In this document: piece after piece, positions 1-8,296 of the stretch
Position numbering within the stretch: position 1 is the stretch's first letter
Layout of the letters: the number at the start of each line of letters is the position of its first letter
DNA from: Nonomuraea angiospora
GTDB lineage: Bacteria > Actinomycetota > Actinomycetes > Streptosporangiales > Streptosporangiaceae
NCBI RefSeq assembly: GCF_014873145.1
Contig: NZ_JADBEK010000001.1
Location: 682,001 to 746,000, forward strand
Length of the DNA: 64,000 nucleotides
Direction of reading: 5' to 3'
Notes under the pieces: model-generated
What the model saw: the letters and a program-made list of their open reading frames with translations, nothing else
Databases searched by the model: none
What the model was told of the DNA's origin: nothing
Position numbers and translations under genes: made by a program

Positions 1-312
1 AGCCACCTGCGCGCCACCGCCGCCCGCTACCCTGACGACCCCGAGGTGGCCGAGCTGGTGCGCGAGCTCCATGAGGGAAGCGAGGAGTTCGCCCGGCTGT
101 GGGACTCCCACGACGTGGCCGGCGCACCCGCCATGACGAAGACGTTCCAGCATCCGCTGGTGGGCCCGGTCACCGTCAACTGCGACGTTCTCGACATCAC
201 CGACCGGGACCAGCGGGTCGTGATCTACACCGCCGTCCCCGGCTCACCCTCCGAACAGGCGCTGCGCCTGCTGGCGGTCGTCGGCACGCAACGCATGGAC
301 GTTCCGACCTGA
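1..312 (+). CDS. C-terminal end of an MmyB-type XRE transcriptional regulator (5' end outside window)
   Basis: The frame is open from base 1 and ends at TGA 310-312, so only about the last 103 codons are present. The sequence FQHPLVGPVTVNCDVLDITD followed by PGSPSEQALRLL closely matches the end of the complete regulator at 41357-42232 (YHHPLVGDLHFSYESF and PGSATAQALRLL). This is the MmyB-like ligand-binding domain that follows an N-terminal helix-turn-helix in these proteins. The conserved HPLVG turn and ALRLL end are both kept. The DNA-binding part lies upstream of the window. In this family the regulator usually sits beside a short-chain dehydrogenase that it controls; that partner is not visible here. 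The assignment is by internal comparison and family knowledge. Confidence 0.75.
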   Translation, partial: SHLRATAARYPDDPEVAELVRELHEGSEEFARLWDSHDVAGAPAMTKTFQHPLVGPVTVNCDVLDITDRDQRVVIYTAVPGSPSEQALRLLAVVGTQRMDVPT

Positions 313-399
313 GATCGTCGCCGGTCAGCGTGGCGACGGCCGGTAAGCTGTTGCGGCTCCACGGCCGCTTGCGCTATTGATCATGAATGTCGTTGGTAA

Positions 400-799
400 G
401 GGCGATCCGGGCGGCTGGAGCCCGGGCTGGAACTGATCAGCCAGGCCCGCGGCGACAACGGTCAGCTCTGGCTCGGTGCCGCGCGGATCGAGCGGGCGTG
501 GGCGATTCGCGGCGCCTCCTACGCCAGATATGTGGGTGAGGAGCGCCTCGCGCTCGGGTGATCCGGTGACGGCCATGGTGCCGCCGGCGCACTTCGAGAT
601 CGTGTGGAGCGAGATCAACGACACCGAGCAACCCGCTCAAGACCTCCTGGAGGCCTACTTCGGCGACTCCGCCGTGGCCGACTCGCTGATCGAGGCGGCC
701 GACAAGTGGCGTGACGGCAACCGGCCGCATCCGCGTGCCCTGGACGCCACGCACCTGTTCGGTGCCGCGTTCGTGCGCCGGGAGCTGGGGCTTGCCTAG
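400..799 (+). pseudogene. Decayed gene fragment in two frames (unrecognised family)
   Basis: Two protein-like stretches with strong G/C third positions lie end to end in different frames. The first runs from about 400 to TGA 559-561 and reads LEPGLELISQARGDNGQL and then IERAWAIRGASYARYVG. The second is open from before 545 to TAG 797-799 and contains FEIVWSEINDTEQPAQDLLE and ALDATHLFGAAFVRREL. The first has no start codon of its own, because a TAA sits at 397. The simplest reading is one 5'-truncated gene with a frameshift near 545-560. A short intact ORF beginning at ATG 575 (74 residues) is the alternative. I do not recognise the family. Confidence 0.4.
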
Positions 800-844
800 G
801 CGGAGGGCTGGCACGTCGGGTCCGGCGGGGACTTCGGGAATGCG

Positions 845-877
845 GCGGGCCGCGGCGGTGTCGCCGCCGCGGCCCGC
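845..877 (-). terminator. Strong hairpin terminator of the ExeM-type nuclease gene
   Basis: A perfect 14-bp stem (845-858 paired with 864-877) with a 5-base loop lies nine bases past the stop codon of the minus-strand nuclease gene. It has no U tract, which is usual for actinomycete hairpin terminators. It could also stop leftward read-through into the decayed gene. Confidence 0.7.
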
Positions 878-885
878 GGACGATC

Positions 886-3264
886 TCAGAGCTTCAGGCC
901 CACCAGCAGGGGGTCGTGGTCGGAGGAGCGGAACGGGTCGGGCGCGTACAGGGAGGGCGGGTTGAACTCCGTGTTGTAGTCCATGAACCGGCCCTCGTCG
1001 GAGTTGATGTGCCAGATGGTGGCGCCGGTCACCAGCTTGCTCGCCTTCCTGTCGGCCAGCACGTGGTCGAGCTCGCCGGACAGGCCGTCGAAGACGTAGC
1101 TGTAGCGGTCGTCCTTCTTGACGTACGTCTTGCTCAGGCTGGTCAGCCCGCCGTCCTCGAACGCGTGGATCGGGTCCTCCTCGCCGTAGGCGTTGATGTC
1201 GCCGAGGACGAGCACGTTCTGCAGCTTGAGGCTGTCGCTCAGGGCCAGCACGGCCTTGGCCTGCTTGACGCGCTTGGCGTTGTAGCAGGACTGACCGTCG
1301 CCCTGGTCGGCGTCGTCACCGGCGGCCGGGCCGTCGGCGTCGGTGCAGCCCTTGGACTTGAAGTGGTTCACCACCACGGTGAAGGGCTTCCCGCTGCCGC
1401 CGGCCTTGGTGAAGGTCTGCACCAGCGGCGGCCGGTTGAAGATCGGGTCGGACGACGACCGCGCCGGACCGGCCGGGGTGACCTTGGCCGGCTGGTAGAT
1501 CAGCGCGGTCTGGATGAGGTCGGTGCCCGGGTTGGGGTGCGTGATCGCCTTGTACGTGCCGGCGCCGGCCTTGGCGTTGAGCGCGTCGACCAGGGTGTTG
1601 AGCGCCACGTCGTTGTTGCGCTCGACCTCCATCAGCCCGGCCACGGCCGGGTTGAGCGTCGTGATGTTGGCGACCAGCTTGGCGAGCTGGCGGTCACGCT
1701 CCGCGGCGGTGGTGGCGCCGCGGGACTTGAGCGTGGTGAACCAGTTGAGCGTGTTGAGGCTGGCCACCTGGACGTCGCCGCCGACCTTGGCGGGCTTCGC
1801 GGGGCGGGGGTTCTCAGCGTTGAAGACCACCGGCTCGGTCGGCTGGACGCGGTAGGCGTCGAAGCCGTACGTGAGGACGCCGGTCAGGTCCTTGACCTCG
1901 TCGCCGATGCGGACGGTGTTCGATCCCGTGGTGTGGTACGGCAGGGTGGGCGGGTTCTGCACGCTCGAGCCGTCGTCGAGGAGGATGGCGCGCCGCGCGT
2001 CCTTCTCGGTGTCCACACCCTTGCGGTCCGTCGGCTGCCACAGCCGGCCGCGGCCCGCGAGGGTGATCTCGCCGAACCGGGCGAGGTTGTAGATCTCGGA
2101 GGCGGTGAGGTCGCCCTTGAACGTGACGAGCATGCCCTCGTAGCGCTCGAAGGTGACGCCCTTCTTGAGCGGCAGCTTCACCTTGGCCGGCTTGACGACG
2201 CCGGTGCCGCACACGGTCACCGCGCTGGCGGGCGAGATCTCGGTGAGGCCGTTGAACTCGATCGCCTTGCCGGAGACGAGCACCCGGTCACCGGCCTTGA
2301 CCGGCGAGGAGGAGAACACGAACAGCCCCTCGGAGGTCGCCGGGTCGGCGTCCGGCTGGAGGGCCTGGACGTAGAAGCCGCCGAGCTGGCCGGAGCCCTG
2401 GAAGGTGCCGGTGACGACGCCCTCGACCCGGACGTTCTGACCGGCGACCGGGCTGGACTCGCCGTTCCCCTGCACCTCGGAGACCCGGTGAGTGGGCGCG
2501 GCGTCGCAGCTCTCGGTGGGCGTGACGGTCGGCGTGGGGGTCGGGGTGGGGGTCGGCGTGACGGTCGGGGTGGCCGTCGGGGTCGGCGACGGGTCACCGC
2601 CGCCGCAGGGGGCCGCGGCGGTGGCGGTGTTGCGCGGCGCGGGGGCCGCGGTCTCGAAGTCGGCGCCGTTGTCGTCGGTGTCGGTGCAGCCGCCGCCCTT
2701 GCGGAACGCGCCCGTGGTGTTGGTGAGCGCGGGGGCGGGGGTGCCCTCGGAGAAGTTCGCGCTGCCGTACCCGACCAGGTCGGCGATCAGCGCGAGCTGG
2801 GCGTCGGCGCAGGGGGTGGAGGAGCCGTTGCAGGCCAGCCCGTCGCCCGAGCGGACCAGCGCCACCTTGCCCGCGGTGCCGCTCATGTTGATGGAGCCGG
2901 TGCTGTCGGGCTCGGGCAGCGCGCCGCTGGGGGTGGTGCCGGCGGCGAGCTGTACGAGGTGGTACTGGCCGGGGGCGATGCTGCCGGAGAGACCGGCCTT
3001 GTTGGAGGCGAAATTCCCGGTGCCGGCGGCGCTGGTGTACTGCACGGACCAGCCGTCCAGGGACACCGGGGCGCCGCTGCGGTTGAACAGCTCGACGTAG
3101 TCGTTGGTGAAGGGGGCTCCGGAGTTGCCGCCTCCCCCGTAGACCTGGCTGATGACCACGGTTCCGGGAGCCGCGGCTGAAGAGGGTGCGGACAGGGCTG
3201 CGATCGAACCGGCGACGATGCCGGCCGCGACGAGGATCGCTGTGGCCCGGGACTTAACACGCAT
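886..3264 (-). CDS. Secreted ExeM/NucH-type endonuclease with lamin-tail domain
   Basis: A 792-residue exported nuclease. Residues 1-32 form a signal peptide (basic start, hydrophobic core, cleavage after SSAAA). A lamin-tail domain follows (VVISQVYGGGGNSGAPFTND, VELFN). A Thr-Pro linker at about 218-253 is encoded by a simple repeat. Next comes an OB-fold nucleic-acid-binding domain (VEGVVTGTFQG), then an endonuclease/exonuclease/phosphatase domain. Its expected catalytic set is visible: E546 (GLMEVERNND), H634 (VVVNHFKSKG), D689 and N691 (VLGDINAYGEEDP) and D782-H783 (SSDHDPLL). Family members degrade extracellular DNA, for nutrition or biofilm turnover. I saw no C-terminal anchor or sorting signal, so I expect release. 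The gene stands alone with its own terminator at 845-877. Confidence 0.9.
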   Translation of the reverse strand: MRVKSRATAILVAAGIVAGSIAALSAPSSAAAPGTVVISQVYGGGGNSGAPFTNDYVELFNRSGAPVSLDGWSVQYTSAAGTGNFASNKAGLSGSIAPGQYHLVQLAAGTTPSGALPEPDSTGSINMSGTAGKVALVRSGDGLACNGSSTPCADAQLALIADLVGYGSANFSEGTPAPALTNTTGAFRKGGGCTDTDDNGADFETAAPAPRNTATAAAPCGGGDPSPTPTATPTVTPTPTPTPTPTVTPTESCDAAPTHRVSEVQGNGESSPVAGQNVRVEGVVTGTFQGSGQLGGFYVQALQPDADPATSEGLFVFSSSPVKAGDRVLVSGKAIEFNGLTEISPASAVTVCGTGVVKPAKVKLPLKKGVTFERYEGMLVTFKGDLTASEIYNLARFGEITLAGRGRLWQPTDRKGVDTEKDARRAILLDDGSSVQNPPTLPYHTTGSNTVRIGDEVKDLTGVLTYGFDAYRVQPTEPVVFNAENPRPAKPAKVGGDVQVASLNTLNWFTTLKSRGATTAAERDRQLAKLVANITTLNPAVAGLMEVERNNDVALNTLVDALNAKAGAGTYKAITHPNPGTDLIQTALIYQPAKVTPAGPARSSSDPIFNRPPLVQTFTKAGGSGKPFTVVVNHFKSKGCTDADGPAAGDDADQGDGQSCYNAKRVKQAKAVLALSDSLKLQNVLVLGDINAYGEEDPIHAFEDGGLTSLSKTYVKKDDRYSYVFDGLSGELDHVLADRKASKLVTGATIWHINSDEGRFMDYNTEFNPPSLYAPDPFRSSDHDPLLVGLKL

Positions 3265-3625
3265 GCGGGGGAGCGTAAACCGACAAACGCCAAAAACTCT
3301 GTATTTAGCGTGGATAGGTCGTGAAATTTCAGACGTTGATCCGGCGTAGGCGGTCGGCGGTCACGGGCCCGAGGGCTGTCAGTCCGACGCGCCGGAGGCG
3401 TTCGGGATCGAGTACGGCGATCTGCCGGGGCGGGATCCGGACGGGCCGAGCCTGGGACTGGCTGGGCCAGGTTCGAGGGGGAAGACCTCACTTGTCGGCT
3501 CCAGACTGGAGATGCGGCGGCTCGACGCGACCGCGGGCCGCGTACCTGCCCCGGGACAGCCCGGCTGGACGCTCCCTGCGCCGGCCCCAGGGGGCCTGCC
3601 ACCGTCACCTGAAGTGAGGAACGAG
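3265..3625. other. 361-base gap between the nuclease gene and the SnoaL-like gene
   Basis: No gene could be supported. Part of it is open in frame with the downstream SnoaL-like gene, but the translation is Pro/Gly-rich and resembles no family. The gap must contain the divergent promoters of the nuclease gene and the 3626-4762 unit; no clear hexamers were found. Confidence 0.4.
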
Positions 3626-3991
3626 ATGAACGACATTATTGGGCAGCGCAACATCGCCAACGCCCGGCTGCTGCTGGAGGACGCGATGCCGAACGGCCGG
3701 TTCGACGTCATCCGTTCCCTCGTCACCCCAGACGCTCCCATCCGCCGAGCCGGTTTCGCCGACCTGTACACGGCCACCGGGGACGCGATCCCGACCGTGA
3801 TGCTGCAGTTCCACATGACCGCGCCGCACTCCGGCACTTTCGCCGGCGCGCCCGGCACGGGCGAACGCGTGGAGTGGGACGAGATCGGCGTGCCGCACTT
3901 CGACGACGAGGGCAAGATCACCGACCTGTGGTTCATGTGCCAGGAGCTGAGCCTGGCCGGGCGGCTCGGCTACACGACGCGGCCGAGCTGA
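3626..3991 (+). CDS. SnoaL-like (NTF2-fold) polyketide-cyclase family protein
   Basis: A 121-residue protein of the SnoaL-like ester cyclase family, which share the NTF2 alpha+beta barrel. Typical features are the helical start NIANARLLLEDAMPNGRFDV, the conserved VEWDEIGVPHFDDEGKI strand pair (normally followed by W or F, here DLWFM), and the short length. Members include aldol cyclases of polyketide tailoring and many uncharacterised proteins, so the reaction cannot be named. ATG 3626 is preferred because TGAGGA lies just upstream; the frame is open further but that part is not protein-like. The next gene starts 57 bases downstream with its own ribosome-binding site, so the two probably share a transcript. 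Confidence 0.7.
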   Translation: MNDIIGQRNIANARLLLEDAMPNGRFDVIRSLVTPDAPIRRAGFADLYTATGDAIPTVMLQFHMTAPHSGTFAGAPGTGERVEWDEIGVPHFDDEGKITDLWFMCQELSLAGRLGYTTRPS

Positions 3992-4048
3992 GACCTCCAC
4001 AACGAGATAACAGCCGACAAGACGAGCACGACAGGAGACACCGAGAAC

Positions 4049-4762
4049 ATGAGCACGATCGGTCTGATAGGCAGCGGTCTGATCGGCGGCACCGTCGCAC
4101 GGCTCGCCGTCGCCGCCGGCCACGACGTCGTCCTGAGCAACCGCCGAGGCCCAGAGACCCTCACCGGCCTGGTCGCCGAGCTCGGCCCGCGAGCCCGCGC
4201 CGCCACCCCGGCCCAGGCCGCGCAGGCGGGGGACATCGTCGTGGTGACGATCCCGCTGCACGCCTACCGCACGGTGCCGGTCGAACCGCTACGCGGCAAG
4301 ATCGTCATCGACACGAACAACTACTATCCCGAGCGGGACGGCCGGATCCCCGAGCTGGACGCCGAGACCACGACGACCAGCGAGCTGCTCCAGGCCCACC
4401 TGCCCGCCTCGCGCATCGTCAAGGCGATGAACAACATCTATTACGTCCACCTCGGCAGGCTCGCCCGTCCGAGCGGCGACCCCGAGCGTTCGGTGCTCGC
4501 CATCGCGGGCGACGACGAGCAGGCCAAGCAGACCGTCACCGCTTTCCTCGACTCGATCGGGTACGACACGCTCGACGCCGGCCCGCTCGCCGAAGGCTGG
4601 CGCTTCCAGCGCGACACGGCGGCCTACAGCCGGCCGTACTTCGGCGAGAGCCACAGCCTGGCCGCGACTGAAGAGGACGCCGGACCCGGACCGGGCCGGG
4701 CGGTCACCGCGGACGTGATGCGTGCCGCGCTGGCGGCGGCGAAGCGGTATCGGGAGATGTGA
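4049..4762 (+). CDS. NAD(P)-binding F420-reductase-like oxidoreductase
   Basis: A 237-residue protein with an N-terminal Rossmann fold: GLIGSGLIGGTVARLAVAAG is the dinucleotide-binding loop and VVLSNRRGPETL gives the positive residues expected for NADP(H). IVVVTIPLHAYRTVP and KIVIDTNNYYPERDG match the family of NADPH-dependent F420 reductases and related predicted dinucleotide-binding proteins. Actinomycetes use F420, so F420 reduction is possible, but relatives act on other small substrates. AGGAGA 12 bases before ATG 4049 sets the start. It follows the SnoaL-like gene in the same orientation, suggesting that both act on one metabolite. Confidence 0.75.
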   Translation: MSTIGLIGSGLIGGTVARLAVAAGHDVVLSNRRGPETLTGLVAELGPRARAATPAQAAQAGDIVVVTIPLHAYRTVPVEPLRGKIVIDTNNYYPERDGRIPELDAETTTTSELLQAHLPASRIVKAMNNIYYVHLGRLARPSGDPERSVLAIAGDDEQAKQTVTAFLDSIGYDTLDAGPLAEGWRFQRDTAAYSRPYFGESHSLAATEEDAGPGPGRAVTADVMRAALAAAKRYREM

Positions 4763-5041
4763 GCCCATGATGACCCGGCCCCGGCGGCATGGATCATCAC
4801 GCTGAGCCGGGGAAGTAGTTCCTGCGCTCCCGCCGTTCGCGGCTGCGGCCCGAGGAGATCGGGCCGCCCCCGGGCGGCGGCGTACGCCGTGAGGAGGTCC
4901 GGCAAGGGCCCGCCCCCCGCCGCGGCACGTCCACCAGCTGCTCGACGTGCTCGGCGAAGCCTCTGACCGGCCCGTGGTCGCAAGCTGGGCCCGAAGGTAC
5001 GCGGTTCATCCTGATGATCTGCTGGGCATAGGGTGGGCGGC

Positions 5042-5782
5042 ATGGGGTTGCAGCTCGTTCAGGTGAACTTCAAGGCTCGGGATGACTCGGCGCTCGGCCG
5101 GTTCTGGGCCGACGCCCTCGGTTGGGGTGTCTCCAGCGAGGGACCCGGTGTGACCAACGTCGAACCCGTGGACTTCGTCTGGCCGGACCCTACGGCCGTC
5201 TGCGTCGACGTCGTCACCGTCCCGGACCCCGAAACGGTGAAGTACCGCGTGCACCTCGATCTGGCCACCACCTCCGCGGCCCATCAGACGGAGCTGGTCG
5301 CGCGCCTGAAGGAGCTCGGCGCGACGCCCGCCGACGTGGGCCAGGGCGACGTCCCCTGGACGGTTCTGGCCGACCCGGAGGGCAACGTGTTCTGCGTGCT
5401 GGAGCCTCGGGAGATCTACCGGGACACCGGGCCGATCGCCGCGGTCGTGGTCGACTGCGCGGACCCGCGGGCCATGGCCCGGTTCTGGGGCGAGGCGGTG
5501 GACTGGACCGTCCACGAGGTGACCGACGATCATGCGCGGCTGCGCTCCGCCAAGGGTGTCGGGCCGTACCTCGAGTTCCTCCGTACCACGCCCGGCGCGA
5601 AGACCGTGTGGAACCGCGTCCATCTCGACCTGGCGCCGGACCGCCGTGACGAGCAAGCGGCGGAGGTGGCCCGGCTGCAGACCCTCGGCGCGACGCGCGC
5701 CGACGTCGGCCAGGGCGACGTCCCGTGGATCGTCCTCGCCGACCCGGAGGGCAACGAGTTCTGCGTCCTCGGCCCGGGCTGA
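5042..5782 (+). CDS. Tandem VOC-family (glyoxalase/bleomycin-resistance fold) protein
   Basis: A 246-residue protein made of two similar vicinal-oxygen-chelate modules. Each ends with almost the same block: ADVGQGDVPWTVLADPEGN at about residue 100 and ADVGQGDVPWIVLADPEGN at about 225, followed by V/EFCVL. Such pairs form one metal-binding pocket and act as isomerases, dioxygenases or drug-binding proteins, but the substrate cannot be read here. The first module keeps HLDLA and the second HLDLAPDRRD, the usual metal-histidine position. ATG 5042 follows a GGGTGGGCGG stretch; an in-frame GTG at 5033 is an alternative. It converges with the WYL regulator gene. Confidence 0.8.
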   Translation: MGLQLVQVNFKARDDSALGRFWADALGWGVSSEGPGVTNVEPVDFVWPDPTAVCVDVVTVPDPETVKYRVHLDLATTSAAHQTELVARLKELGATPADVGQGDVPWTVLADPEGNVFCVLEPREIYRDTGPIAAVVVDCADPRAMARFWGEAVDWTVHEVTDDHARLRSAKGVGPYLEFLRTTPGAKTVWNRVHLDLAPDRRDEQAAEVARLQTLGATRADVGQGDVPWIVLADPEGNEFCVLGPG

Positions 5783-5882
5783 CGCGGTGCCTGCCCTGCC
5801 TGCATGCGCCGCCCCACGCCGCCGCTGACGTCCGGTGCCCGCCCACCTGCCGTACGGCCGCTACGCAGGCGCTGAGAAGCCG

Positions 5883-6911
5883 CTACCCCCGGCGGAGTCC
5901 TGGAGCAGCAGTACCCGCCGGACGCGCTGGCGGGGAAGGACTGCTCACTTCGTAGCGGGAGGCGATCGCCGTGGCGCGGTCGCGCAGGGAGTCGCGCAGC
6001 CACTGCGGGGCCAGGGCCTCCGCGCTCATGGCGAGCTGCCACAGCGCCCATTCGGCGTGTCTCGAATCCTGGAAGGACACCTTCAGCCGCAGCCAGCCGT
6101 CTGAGTCGGCTTCTTCGGCGAGGACGGCCAGCGCGGTGCCCACCAGGTCCTCCCGCCGCGCCGGGTGCACCCGTACCAGCACGATGACCTGGTCCCCGCC
6201 GGTCCGAAACCGCGTGCTGCGTTCCTGCCAGACCCGGTCCAGATCGACCCGGTCCGGTCGCTGCGCGGGTTCGGCGAGCTCCTCGGCGGCCAAGACCCGC
6301 GACAGCCGGTAGGTGCGGTCCTCGCCAGACCTCGTGGCCAGCAAGTAGCCCTGCTCGCGTACGGTGACCAGGCCGATCGGGTCCACCGTGCGCCACTTCG
6401 GGGTCTGGCCCACGGCCGCGTAGCGGATGCGCAGCTTGTGCCCGGCCAGCACCGCGCGCCGGACCTCGGCCACCACGGCGTCAGGCACCTCCTCATCGAC
6501 CAGCCGGCGTGAGAGGAGGTCGATCTCCGGGTCGATGAGCAGTCGCTCGGCCGCGCCGGCCGCGGTGTCCCGATAGCTCTCGGGCAGTGCGTCGACCACC
6601 TTGAGCATCGCCGAAGCGAGCGCCGAACCGAGGCCGAAGGCCTGCGCGCCGCGCCGCGACCCGGCGATCAGCAGGGCAAGGGCCTCGTCGTGATTCAGGC
6701 CGGTGAGCTCGGTCCGGAAACCGGGCAACAACGCGAAACCGCCGTGCCGGCCGCGTTCGGCGTAGACCGGGACGCCGGCCGCGGACAGCGCCTCGATGTC
6801 GCGCAGCACGGTGCGGGTGGACACCTCCAGCTCGCGGGCCAGCGCGGCCGCGGACAGCCGGCCGTGCTGCCGCAGCAGCAGCACCAGCGAGACCAACCGG
6901 TCGGCGCGCAT
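5883..6911 (-). CDS. WYL-domain transcriptional regulator (DeoR-type HTH)
   Basis: A 342-residue regulator. Residues 1-60 are a winged helix (LVSLVLLLRQHGRLSAAALA, STRTVLRDIEALSAAGVPV) followed by the GGFAL wing. The middle and C-terminal parts carry a WYL domain (LRIRYAAVGQ, VDPIGLVTVREQGYLLATRS) and its WCX extension. WYL proteins sense a small ligand or nucleic acid and usually control a neighbouring gene. The gene faces the RidA gene at 7049 across an inverted repeat at 6932-6950, so the RidA gene and its own promoter are the likely targets. The C-terminal 25 residues are Pro/Ser-rich and non-conserved. Confidence 0.85.
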   Translation of the reverse strand: MRADRLVSLVLLLRQHGRLSAAALARELEVSTRTVLRDIEALSAAGVPVYAERGRHGGFALLPGFRTELTGLNHDEALALLIAGSRRGAQAFGLGSALASAMLKVVDALPESYRDTAAGAAERLLIDPEIDLLSRRLVDEEVPDAVVAEVRRAVLAGHKLRIRYAAVGQTPKWRTVDPIGLVTVREQGYLLATRSGEDRTYRLSRVLAAEELAEPAQRPDRVDLDRVWQERSTRFRTGGDQVIVLVRVHPARREDLVGTALAVLAEEADSDGWLRLKVSFQDSRHAEWALWQLAMSAEALAPQWLRDSLRDRATAIASRYEVSSPSPPARPAGTAAPGLRRG

Positions 6912-6931
6912 ACGAGAACTTTATCGAAATA

Positions 6932-6950
6932 CACGACACAGGATGTCGTG
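6932..6950. promoter_or_regulatory. Inverted repeat, likely operator of the WYL regulator
   Basis: Arms CACGACA (6932-6938) and TGTCGTG (6944-6950) form a perfect 7-bp dyad with a 5-base spacer. It lies 21 bases upstream of the regulator start and about 100 bases upstream of the RidA start, where an operator for both divergent promoters would be expected. Confidence 0.5.
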
Positions 6951-7048
6951 ATTTGCCGAGAGGCTTATCCACGCGACGAACAAAGATGACGGCTACCGAG
7001 CCGATGCACGTACCTGATGTCGACGAATCGAATGGAGCTGATGTGGCA

Positions 7049-7444
7049 ATGGAGCGAACGGCGGTCAACCCGTGGGCGTGGTCGGTGGAGATGGGCTACA
7101 ACCAGGGCGAGATCGTCTCCGGGCACACCCGGACCCTGTACTGCTCCGGGCAGACCGCGATGAGCGGCGAGGGCAAGCCCCAGCATGCCGATGACATGGC
7201 GGCGCAGCTGGCGCTGAGCCTCGACAACCTGGAGGCCGTGCTCGGCGAGGCCGGCATGTCCCTCGCGAACCTCGTCAGGCTCAACGTCTACACCACCGAC
7301 GTCGATCGGCTCTTCGAGCACTACGGCGTGCTGGCGTCGCGGTTGGGCGCCGCCGGGGTGGCGCCGTCCACCACGATGCTCGGGGTGACCCGGCTGGCGA
7401 TCCCCGACCTGATGGTCGAGCTCGAGGGAACCGCCGTCGCGTGA
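7049..7444 (+). CDS. RidA/YjgF-family protein
   Basis: A 131-residue member of the RidA (YjgF/UK114) family. RidA proper hydrolyses reactive enamine/imine intermediates of PLP enzymes; many subfamilies have other or unknown roles. The start MERTAVNPWAWSVEMGYNQG, the SGQTAM strand, LDNLEAVLGEAGMSLANLVR and the end GVTRLAIPDLMVELEGTAVA cover a whole domain. The archetypal active-site Arg of RidA is not evident at the usual place (I read TTDVDRLFEHYG), so deaminase activity is uncertain. ATG 7049 is chosen because it matches the family start; in-frame starts further upstream (6986) exist. Probably controlled by the divergent WYL regulator. Confidence 0.8.
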   Translation: MERTAVNPWAWSVEMGYNQGEIVSGHTRTLYCSGQTAMSGEGKPQHADDMAAQLALSLDNLEAVLGEAGMSLANLVRLNVYTTDVDRLFEHYGVLASRLGAAGVAPSTTMLGVTRLAIPDLMVELEGTAVA

Positions 7445-7450
7445 TGCGAC

Positions 7451-7486
7451 CTCGCCGCCTCCGGCAGGGCTGCCGGAGGCGGCGAG
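7451..7486 (+). terminator. Long perfect hairpin terminator after the RidA gene
   Basis: A 16-bp perfect stem (7451-7466 with 7471-7486) and a 4-base loop begin seven bases after the RidA stop. It isolates the RidA gene from the DUF488 gene that follows. Confidence 0.8.
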
Positions 7487-7512
7487 CGTAGGAGGCAGGT
7501 GGGTGGTTTCCG

Positions 7513-7998
7513 GTGCTCAAAATGGTGACAATCGGCGTCTACGGCTTCGACGGCGAGTCCTTCCTGCAAAGGCTGCGGCACGCGGACGTCCGCCTGCTGC
7601 TCGACGTACGCCGGCGCCGCGGTGTGCGCGGACCCGAGTACGCCTGGGCGAACTCACTCCGGCTGCAGGCGGCCCTCGCCCATGCCGGGATCGCGTACGA
7701 GCACCACCGTGAGCTCGCCCCGACCACCGAGTTACGCCGGCTCCAGTACGCCGAGGATGACCGCCAAGGGGTCGGCAAGCGCTCGCGCCGCGAACTCGCC
7801 GCCGAGTACACCCGCCGCTACACCATCGAGATCCTCGCCCGCGCCGACCTCGCGCCGATCGTGTCGGCGCTGGCGGGCGGCGGGACCGCAGCGCTGCTCT
7901 GTGTCGAGCGCGACCCTGAGGCCTGCCACCGCTCGTTGATCGCCCAGCGGCTGACCGAGGAGCACCGCGTCACGGTCGAGCACCTCCGGCCGTTGTGA
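7513..7998 (+). CDS. DUF488 family protein
   Basis: A 161-residue DUF488 protein. Hallmarks are the start VTIGVYGFDGESFLQRL, LLLDVRRRRGVRGPEYAW, YEHHRELAPTTELR and the C-terminal LLCVERDPEACHRSLIAQRL. The last contains the Cys/His pair (CVERDPEACHR) that is nearly invariant in the family. The biochemical function is unknown; the Cys-rich end suggests metal binding or redox chemistry. GTG 7513 and ATG 7522 are both possible starts; neither has a strong ribosome-binding site. The upstream hairpin and downstream gap suggest a single-gene transcript. Confidence 0.8.
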   Translation: MLKMVTIGVYGFDGESFLQRLRHADVRLLLDVRRRRGVRGPEYAWANSLRLQAALAHAGIAYEHHRELAPTTELRRLQYAEDDRQGVGKRSRRELAAEYTRRYTIEILARADLAPIVSALAGGGTAALLCVERDPEACHRSLIAQRLTEEHRVTVEHLRPL

Positions 7999-8218
7999 CG
8001 GATGGATTCCTCAGACGTGTCCGCTACGGAGCAGGGCTTCGTTCACGTCCGGAGAACATCCGCCCCCACCATGACCGTGCTGCCATCAGGTCTCTGACCA
8101 GCACTATTCGGGGCGGGTCCCTTGCGGGGGCGCGGCCCACCCGGCTGAAGTGCAATGGGCCCGCTGTAGACGAGCGCGGGGTTTCCGCCGGTGTGCTGGG
8201 CGGCCCTTGACTCGGGTC

Positions 8219-8250
8219 CGGCCCCGGGCCGCATGGATGGACCGGGGCCG
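8219..8250 (-). terminator. GC-rich hairpin downstream of the DUF4097 gene
   Basis: Arms CGGCCCCGG (8219-8227) and CCGGGGCCG (8242-8250) form a perfect 9-bp stem 46 bases past the stop of the minus-strand DUF4097 gene. It may serve as terminator for that gene and for the convergent DUF488 gene. The 298-base gap 7999-8296 holds nothing else I can support. Confidence 0.45.
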
Positions 8251-8296
8251 TTCGTCGTCACCGGGCTTGGCCTGCCTCTCCTTCGGAGGCCGCGGG

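Noticed and set aside
2510..2590. Tandem GTCGG/GGTGGG-type repeats that could suggest a repeat array
   Set aside because: They are the coding sequence of the Thr-Pro linker of the secreted nuclease, not a CRISPR array or structural element.
916..3180. Long plus-strand frame opposite the ExeM-type nuclease gene
   Set aside because: Antisense shadow of a G/C-biased gene; the translation is repetitive and without motifs.
4624..5043. Minus-strand frame in the gap before the tandem VOC gene
   Set aside because: Composition is Arg/Pro/Gly-rich, it overlaps the end of the oxidoreductase gene, and it has no family likeness.
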